DNA of 64,000 nucleotides from Chaunax sp. Z400 (taxonomy: Eukaryota > Chordata > Actinopteri > Lophiiformes > Chaunacidae): contig CM075188.1 of the NCBI GenBank assembly GCA_037577475.1, positions 11,263,501 through 11,327,500 on the forward strand, read 5' to 3'. This document shows positions 56,131 through 64,000 of this stretch, in pieces (positions within the stretch are counted from its first letter, which is position 1; each line of letters starts with the position of its first letter). A program made the position numbers and the translations under genes. Under the pieces are notes generated by a model that worked only from the letters and a program-made list of their open reading frames with translations, had not been told where the DNA came from and did not search any database.

Positions 56131-59100
56131 AGTTTCTTGGTTTTTTGTTCACTTTGTTGTTTGTTTTCATTTTCCCTCATTTAAAGATGCACTGCTCTGT
56201 ATATTTTATATCAACAATAATATTAAATGACAACATTTGAAGGAGGTGGATCATGGTGGCAAAATCACCAAGAATTACTGAATCGCCTTTTAACCTATTT
56301 TGGATCAATGTTTTGGTCCATCTGTCATCTGCATAAAATGGACCAATCGGTTGCTGCCTACTTCAGTCAAGCGGAAGATGTAATAATGGAGAGCTATAGG
56401 AATGTAGACAATAATTACAGCAAAACTCAACCATGTTGCTGCAATTAAGACAAGAGCACATCATAGAGCTCTTACACTTTGTACTTGGTTCAGCAATTTT
56501 GGCAAGTATCCAAAGATAAATTAATTTCATTGATTGAACATTATCTGTGATCAATTCTAATACACTTGGCATCATCAATTTCTTTAGCTTAAATTTCTTT
56601 TTCAGCTGCAATGCCAGCAGCGGAAAACAGATTTGGCGGCAAATCCGAACAAAGTGAGTGAAAATTGGATTTAAGCTCATCAGATGACTACAAACATGAA
56701 ACATGTTAATGTTGCTTAATGTATTTTCAACATGCAGTCGACTGCTTGCTAACACGTTTGCACTACACCTTTATATAGTGCCAAAGTTATGTTTTCAGCT
56801 TGCCTCCATGTTGCCAGAAAACTCAATTAAGGACAAAAATCCCCCCACAAATGAACAGAGATTTTTCTCACACATCATTTCACATGGCAATGTTTGGATG
56901 AGCAACCTTGTTTTACAGTTTAATTTTTTTAAACCCCTGGCGCTGGTAGCCAGTCTTTGAGTGTCTGGCTTTAAGGACACACTTGCTGACACATGCCTTG
57001 AACACAACCATGGTTACTAATCATTACGCTACATAGCTGTGTGACACACACATCACGTGCAATTAGAGTTGATGCCTGCACATTGTTCTGTTTGTTGTTT
57101 CCCACCTGGATTTCATTTGGCAAGGAGCACCATGAACAGGTGTGGTCAGGCTATGATCAGCTGTAAAGCAGGGCCCCTCATTATTGAGCTCATTGCTGCT
57201 GGCTTCAGTGAGAATGACGAACCAAGACTGTGGTGCTGTTTATGGATGAGGTCATGTGTATTTATACAAAGCAAGTGCTTCTTCTGAATACTAATGCACT
57301 AATGCCCGGTGTGTGTGCACATGTGTGGGTTGGTGTGGAAAGTCAGTGAAAAGGAATGTTGTCGATGCATTTTTTCGTTCAATGGTATTAAATCTGTCAG
57401 AGGCGAACTGACAAGACTTGTATAAATATGTCTGAGTGCTCAGTGGTTTTGGCTTTCATGCCTGTCCAATCTCTATCAGGAAAAGATGACTTGTCACCAC
57501 TACTGTCATTTGTGCTTTTAATGAGAGTGGTTTACTAATGAGCTATAGACTGTCTTAACCGACAGTAGCACTTGTTGCAATATCCAGTGATAGACAGAAT
57601 TAAATGGAAGAGAAATGCTATCAATAGATTTGGTGGAGTCCGTAATAGAGTGCTGCCGTGAGGCAGAAAGATTAATGTAGTGCTTACATTGTACAACACA
57701 CAAAAGCTCAACTATGAACAAACATAACCAAAAGAGTTCCTGTTTTCTTTGTCATCCTGATGAATATTTGTAGTGAAAACAAAACGTGTTTCATACTTTT
57801 ACTTTACATGTTTAAGACTGACTTATGGAACAATTGTGAGGATTTTATTATTACTATTTTAAAAATGATTCAATCGTAATGCTGGACTGGTCTTTATACA
57901 GGAACACGCAATTCCACAGGAAAACACGTACAGAACGCAAACTTTAAAATCATAAAATACAGTGAAAACATGAGAATACATACATTTTTGGATTTTGCCT
58001 GCTCCTTAGATTTTTCTTTGTGGATTATATCATTGGCATTCTAAGTTGGTCTGTGTTATTGTTTCCTTATGGACTTTATTTGGCTTTTTTTTTGGTGGGG
58101 GGGGGTTATTCATCACGCCTGCTTATCCTGAGAAAGGTGTTTTTTGACCACTTCATTTTTGGCCTACCTCTTGTTTTGTCTGCATACATAATAAGGGTAT
58201 TATCAGCAAATTTATTCACATGATCAAAAACAAATAATATTCTACTGAAAGTACAACAATCAAAAACCCTCCATTACAAGTAAAAGTCTTGTGAAAACGA
58301 CATAGTAAAGAAAATCAGAAGTACTTTTTCTGCAGTAAAATTACCTCTGTGCCTGATATAGACCTATTATTACATATGGCATAATAAGATTGTTACTACT
58401 GATGCAATGTGTAAAAATGTTACAAATTCTGGAACATGAATAAATGAATCTATATCATCACACACACATGAATACATATATGCATATCTACTTAAATGAA
58501 CATTTATGTCAGGTATTATATGTAATTTTAACACAAATAAATCACCTGCACCAAATTAAATAGGAAACTTCATCCTTTAGCATGAAATAAAAGACATAAA
58601 ATATTAGGTTATGAATTTGGGCTGTTGTGGTGTGGATTTTTTTCTTACTGTGGTGAAAAAGCAATATATCATCACGGGGCTGCAGATACCAGCTGCATGT
58701 CGACGTACACATGGCAACATCTCCATACATTGCGCTGCTCTTTGGGCACTGCCAGCATGTCCTCCACACATCTCAGATACATTTCAGGGTCTGCTGTTTG
58801 AGAAAGGTACTTTGATCAGGAAGTTGTTCATCAAAAGCCTGTAGCATGATGTTTGCCCAAATTGGCAATGTGACATTTGGCTTACTGACAAGGTTCGTGG
58901 CCATTGTTGAATCAAATAATGTCAATCAGCTAACGTCAACTGTATGAGCTTTACCACGTGTTCGCTATAAGCATGCAATCAAAATCTAACACCAACCGTA
59001 TTTTAGCCTTCTGTCTTTTATAACTGTGTGTTGTGTGTTTCAGAAGTCCTTGAACAAAGGATGGAAGACAATGACTGGACAATGATTATTGTGTTTCATA

Positions 59101-59617
59101 TGCACTCCTGTAGCTGGACACACACACACACTAATAATGAATCGATGATGGTAATGAGCTCTACCCTGCGGGAACATGAACAGGAACATGGTATTGCGGT
59201 AATGTGGTTATTATCACAGCCCTAGTATGAATATAATCATAACTCTGTGGCCCAAGTCACAATCTGACATTGATTTATACTTAGGCTTTTTGCTCAGCTT
59301 TTCTTGTAAATAATATTTGAGAAATAAAATAAAGGAACTGAACACCAGCTTTTCTGGATTACTCTTATCGACTCTATAAACGTTAACAGGGAAGACAACA
59401 GTGTTAAAAAGCATGTTTTGATTCAAATCTTTAAATAATATTTGGCCAATCATTGTTTTTGACAAGTGACGGATACGTTTGCCTGTTTGTGCCTTTGAGT
59501 TTAGAGGGGAAACATTTCTTTGGCAGAACTACAAATAACTTTATGACATCTGACACGTGACAGCCTCAACTAGTCACAGGCAATTTTATCTCTGTATGTA
59601 AAATCTTTTCTTTTTTT

Positions 59618-59791
59618 AGTGCTTTTATTGTACAGGACAGCTGAGGAGTCAGAAGGAAGGGGTAAGGATGGTGGGGTGGGGTTGGGGTAGCAGGACGTAG
59701 CAAAGAACTGTAGTTTGGAATTGAACCCAGGCTGCTGCTAAGGACTCAGCCTTTGTGTAGATGTGACTAAACCAGGTAAGCCAGCACCCCT
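59618..59791 (-). mobile_element. tRNA-derived SINE, inverted
   Basis: GTGCTTTTATTGTACAGGAC, then AGCAGGACGTAGCAAAGAAC, GGAATTGAACCCAGGCTGCT, AGGACTCAGCCTTTGTGTAG and the CAGGTAAGCCAGCACCCC end. On the minus strand this gives a tRNA head (A-box region near 59775) and B box TGGGTTCAATTCC (59717-59729). Matches a common teleost SINE layout (recalled). Confidence 0.7.
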
Positions 59792-60468
59792 CCATATGTA
59801 AAATCTAACTTAAAAGGTAGCCAATAACATGTGCCATCAGACAATAGTGGAATAAAAGTTACAATATTAACCAATTAAATTAGCCCAATGAAAAGGACAT
59901 GCACAAGTCAAGTACAGGAACCTGAAATGTTTGTGTAAAGTAAATGTACTTAGTTACTTTCCATAACTGAAATGTGAAAACCTTTGTCAGGAATCAAACG
60001 ATAAAATCCTTGATTTCCATCCAATCCCACCAAACTTTATCACTATGGAGACCGGCATTCAGTGTGTCACCTCTGTAAAAGTATGCTGTGTGTGTAACAT
60101 CATTTTCGAGAGGTGCACATGTGGATAAAAGTTGTTTTTGAGCAGCTTTTATGTTCAAGTAAAAGGGATTTGGAAAACAGCTGATTGCACAAGTGTAGCT
60201 GCCACATTGCAACAGTTCACAAGATGCAAATGAACCACAGCACATTTCACCTCATAAGCACATTTCGTGTCTGCATTCTGAGGAGTTTTTCCTGAATGGC
60301 ATGCCATATGACGCCACTTCCACTCTTTGGCAGCGCATCGCCCCGCAATCAGTGACTGTTAAAAACTGAACCAGAAGTCGAACCAGAGGCACAGCACCAT
60401 CTGGCTCTGTCCTGTTTGTGGTGGAGAGACTGATAAAATGAGTGAGACGGAGAAAGACAGATGGTGGT

Positions 60469-60490
60469 GGGGGGGGGGGGGGGGGGGGGG
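60469..60490. repeat. poly-G tract (22 G)
   Basis: Uninterrupted run of 22 G preceded by TGGTGG. Confidence 0.96.
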
Positions 60491-60953
60491 TGCAGTGAAG
60501 GACATGACATTTTACAGAAGACTATTAAAACGGCCTCCTTCATTCAGCACAGATTAAACACAGAATAAACTGCTAACACGAGTTAAGTTGTTATCATGAA
60601 TGACAAAGAGACCGATGTTTCAAAGTTTCCCATATTTTCAATGCTTTTTAAAAAGCCACAAAAAATAAAATATAAAAAGAATGAATGAAAATAGTTTTGT
60701 GAAGCTTCTAAAAGTGCTGCTATTCTGCACTAAACTGTGGTTTGAAAATCAAAGACATTTGAAAATATTGTGAGAAAGTGAGAACTTATGAGGTCTTTCC
60801 TGGATGAACTAGGAAAACACCTTTTATTTTCAGCAACAGCCGCCCCCCCCCTCCTTATGGAACACAAACAATCTCCTTCCCCCTCTCTACCCCCACCGTG
60901 CCCTCACCTTTTTTTGGAAGATGATATGGGGGACCCAGATGTTGCATTACACT

Positions 60954-61030
60954 GGCCAATGGTGAGCAGAGAGGGGTTGGATTGGTGTGCACTCCCGATG
61001 CCCCCTTCTTTTAAAAACGCCTGAGCTCCT
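60954..61030 (+). promoter_or_regulatory. putative core promoter of the third gene
   Basis: GGCCAAT at 60954-60960, an inverted CCAAT (ATTGG) at 60980-60984 and a TATA-like TTTTAAAA at 61009-61016 would place a start near 61040, about 200 bases before the ATG at 61242. An alternative is that a pyrimidine tract ending in GTAG at 61194 is a splice acceptor and the true first exon lies further upstream. Confidence 0.4.
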
Positions 61031-61241
61031 GTCTCCAACTCAGCTACTCAACTCACAGGAGGAAGAGCAGTGGCGAGGCTCTGCTCGACCGGCAGCATCA
61101 CTCGCACCTGACGAACTGAAGCTGGCTGCTCTCAGCTGTGTCTGCAAACTGCAATCAACTTTTTTCTTTTTTTTTCTTCTTCTTTTGTCTGTAGGGGATT
61201 AGAGAAAAGTCAAACTAATCAGTAGCTGAAGGTTTGGTACC

Positions 61242-61305
61242 ATGTTGGAATTAAATAAGGTGGCACTCCTGCTGTCTGTCCTGGCTTCACTGGCACTGGG
61301 CCAAG
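61242..61305 (+). CDS. signal-peptide first coding exon of a secreted protein, possibly cilp2
   Basis: ATG at 61242 with A at -3 and an in-frame TGA at 61227-61229; encodes MLELNKVALLLSVLASLALG, Q and one further base before a consensus donor GTAAGT at 61306 (phase 1). Short polar N-terminus with Lys, a 13-residue hydrophobic core and a small-residue end (ALG-Q) make a textbook cleavable signal peptide. In human the next same-strand gene after YJEFN3 is CILP2, a secreted cartilage matrix protein (recalled), so cilp2 fits by position and secretion. The sequence itself does not identify the family, so no symbol is given. Confidence 0.6.
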
Positions 61306-63735
61306 GTAAGTGAAGACTGAAAAGCCAACTCTTATTATTACTAATTGTTCAAAATAATACCAGAGCAGGATACATGTAGAGTTTCCAGGAAAATGATAAC
61401 CTCATTTTTGGTAATAACATTCTTAGAAGCACATATGCAGGACAACTGACAGAACTGTAGAGGTTCACAAAGCTGGAGGACTCTGGTCAGATGTCTGGTG
61501 GTGAGCTCATATGATAAAGGTGTGTCTGTGTGTGTGTGTGTGTGTTATTTCATAGACCACCTCAGTAGTTGTTAATCTCTACTGCTAAGTCACCAGCACG
61601 TTTCACCACCAGGCTAATCAACAACACGTGGTGATAGAAGAAGAGGTTGAGAGGAGGAGGAGCACACAGTGAAAACTTCTCATTCTGTGTTCCTGCTGTC
61701 TGGTTTAATCATAGAAAAAGCTCTGCTGATGGCAGTAAGAGACAGTTGGCATACATGTTGTATTCAGTGCTGCCACTATCACCAAGAAGGAGGCCCTCTT
61801 TAGAGGAGAAATGCCACCCAGCCACAGCACTCCACTGACTTTTATAATCCCGATTCAAACATCCATTTTAAAAGCTGCTTTCTATCCTAATTCACTGTCT
61901 GTAATGTGGCGAACTGTCAGCTACAAAAAGCTCCATATGATGCTCTGCTGCTTCCCGATCATGAGATCTTTCCCCAAGAATTTCACTCTTATCATCTTTT
62001 GAAAGCTCGCCACTCTTCCAGATAGACACTATAGTAATAACGCTTTTTTTCGGAGCTGTCACTTTCTGTCCGCCTTACAGCTGCTCCCCATTATAAGAAG
62101 CTGGATGTTCTTAAAAGCAAGTGGCTGCAAATACACCTTAATCGTCTCCATATCTCGCTGGATATGGAGGCCTTGGAGTCGTAAATGTCTTTCAGAGGCT
62201 CTTTGCCATTTACTGCTGACTATATAGAATAGAGGACAGTTTGGTGGCGAGGGAGGATAAATGTGTAAAGTGGTGATTCACTCAAATGAACAGATGTAAC
62301 TGAGTGTGGACCTTAAAATGGATTGTAAAATTTGACAATCTGTGCCGCGCTCCTTTAGCGCAACATCCACATGTTTGTCCTTGGTTCACCCTCAACTGCA
62401 ATGTCACCAGTCCCTAAAGATATTAACCCAGTCACCTGGGAAACAAGTGTACAATAATCAAGTGCCCTTTTTTCCCACCTGCTGGATTAATGGTCAGCTA
62501 AATGAGAGAGCGGAATAAAATGGGGATGAAGAGGGACAAAGAGCGCAGGTAAAATGACTTTACCGTCTTCTTTTCCTCATCAAATCGACCAGCAAGTCAC
62601 TCTTTCCTTTAAGTTTTGATGGTCGTCTCCACTCTACCAGTCAAGTTATGACTATATGTCTCCATCTGTTCATTTTTCTTTGCTGTTTTATTTCTCATGC
62701 GTCTCCCTCAGGTATTTCTCCACATATACTTTCCCCACCTTTCTTCCTTCTCCCTCACCCTCCCTCCTTCGCCTCTCTGCACCTATTTTCTCTCTGTCCC
62801 TGTCCATCAAACACTCTCTCCTCACTTTGTTCTCTGTCACTCTCTCCACACAACTCAGGGCTTACAGTACATTTACATTTATGAGCTGTTTTCCTATTTA
62901 AAAGCGACAGCTGTTGCTGCTGCCTGCTACAACTCAGAGGGGAACAGTGTGGTATTACCAGCTATTAGCACTTTCAGCTCTTTTAACCGTTTTTCTTTAA
63001 TCATATCAGAGGACTTCCAGTCTCCTCTTGTCTTGTTGCATAATTGTGTGGCAAAGCCGGTGTGTGTGAGCAGCAGGAGGGCCATAGTGGGTCAGACACA
63101 GGGGCTATTCTATTTCTCCAGATGTTGACCACTGTCTGCTCCAAACACAGAGCTGTCTGGCTGTCTGACTCTAATAATCGAGACAGGGATTACAATGAAT
63201 GCAAGGACAAGGCGCAAGGTCCCAGTAATGACAACCTCCAAGCTATATCATATCTTTCTTTTCCTTTCCTCTGTGTATTTATGTGTACATGCATACTGTA
63301 ATATGCAAAATATTATCTATTGCAGGAATAATCAGCTGCTTTCATTTGAGCCATTTCCAGCGCATCGCCATACACTTGCGCAGAGGTTCATGCAAGGACT
63401 TAGATATTTTAAAATGCAGAAAACCACCGCTGCTCAATTGTGATTTTAAAAGTATCAGGGAGAAAACACAATACGCCTTTGTTATGCCTTTATAAATTCT
63501 TAAATCATGCGGTTGATTTGGATCATTAGTTCATGTCAGGGATAAAATTGCAGATTTTAATGAGCTACATATGTTTTCGGAATCAGACTTGGATTTTTTG
63601 AGAATAAGGACCATCGGGGTAATGAGAGAGATATATGCAGAGAGAAAAAGCAGACTCCTCTGCAACCACACACACCTCAGCTAAGAAGCTGGCCAAACAC
63701 ATAAACAGCTTCCATATGACATGGCAAACAGATCA

Positions 63736-63777
<42 letters not shown>

Positions 63778-64000
63778 ACTTCAAGTGAAATGATCCAAAC
63801 AGAACACGATTTCGTTGACAAATACTGTATACCCTTGTTCTTTTAACTTTGCCCATTAGGTGACAAGACGTGGGGTTACAAGGGCACTGTTTTCACGTCC
63901 TCTCCAACTTTTCAGCATCTGGAATATTCTACAGAATCCAAACCTTCTGTTTAAGCCTCGTCTCTGTGCACACGTACATCTGGTACAACCATACCTCTCT
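61306..64000 (+). other. first intron of the third gene (partial)
   Basis: Follows the GTAAGT donor and reaches the window edge without a convincing second exon. Holds a short TG run near 61527-61546, a C/T-rich stretch at 62700-62850 and a CA run at 63736-63775. Confidence 0.5.
63736..63775. repeat. (CA)20 microsatellite
   Basis: About 40 bp of uninterrupted CA dinucleotides. Confidence 0.96.

Larger units (their letters stand above)
56135..60950. other. intergenic region downstream of yjefn3
   Basis: No coding exon, tRNA or rRNA recognised on either strand. Contains an inverted SINE at 59618-59791, a G run at 60469-60490 and short homopolymers. The rest is unclassified AT-rich sequence. 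Confidence 0.65.

Noticed and set aside
63860..63960. Possible second exon of the third gene (reads GDKTWGYKG after an AG at 63859)
   Set aside because: Acceptor is weak, the frame meets a stop at about 63952, no good donor precedes it, and the peptide does not match CILP2 as far as I can recall.

Overview
The window is vertebrate nuclear DNA, almost certainly from a ray-finned (teleost) fish. It has short GT-AG spliced coding exons in AT-rich non-coding sequence, long CA/GT and TATC microsatellites, and debris of typical teleost SINEs, LINEs and a hAT transposon. There are no bacterial operons, rRNA genes or CRISPR arrays.

Three genes are visible, all on the + strand. (1) Positions 1-5815, perhaps to about 7330: the 3' nine coding exons and 3' UTR of gatad2a (p66-alpha, a NuRD subunit). 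The first coding exons lie upstream of the window. (2) About 9200-56130: the complete yjefn3 gene (YjeF N-terminal domain protein, called AIBP2 in fish). It has six coding exons that join in phase to a 246-residue protein, and a first intron of 33.4 kb. (3) From about 61000 to beyond the right edge: the promoter region and first coding exon of a secreted protein. Gene order in mammals (GATAD2A, YJEFN3, CILP2 on human 19p13.11, recalled) makes cilp2 the best guess, but 21 residues cannot prove it.

The space between exons is mostly intronic or intergenic DNA with repeats: a complete 1,048-bp non-autonomous hAT element with a perfect 8-bp target duplication (22883-23930), an L1-like LINE remnant (17.8 kb), a cluster of retroelement pieces (32.7-33.8 kb), several tRNA-derived SINEs (20.8, 22.3, 42.5 and 59.6 kb), an 878-bp TATC array (29.6-30.5 kb), a second TATC array (52.4 kb), and long GT, AC, CT/AT, C and G tracts. 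I saw no other protein-coding gene, no convincing stand-alone tRNA or rRNA gene, and no clear new genetic system. The most informative points are the yjefn3 gene model, the lost epimerase-type motif in its product, the conserved synteny, and the transposon and satellite architecture of the giant intron.

All family names come from recalled sequence features; no database search was run.
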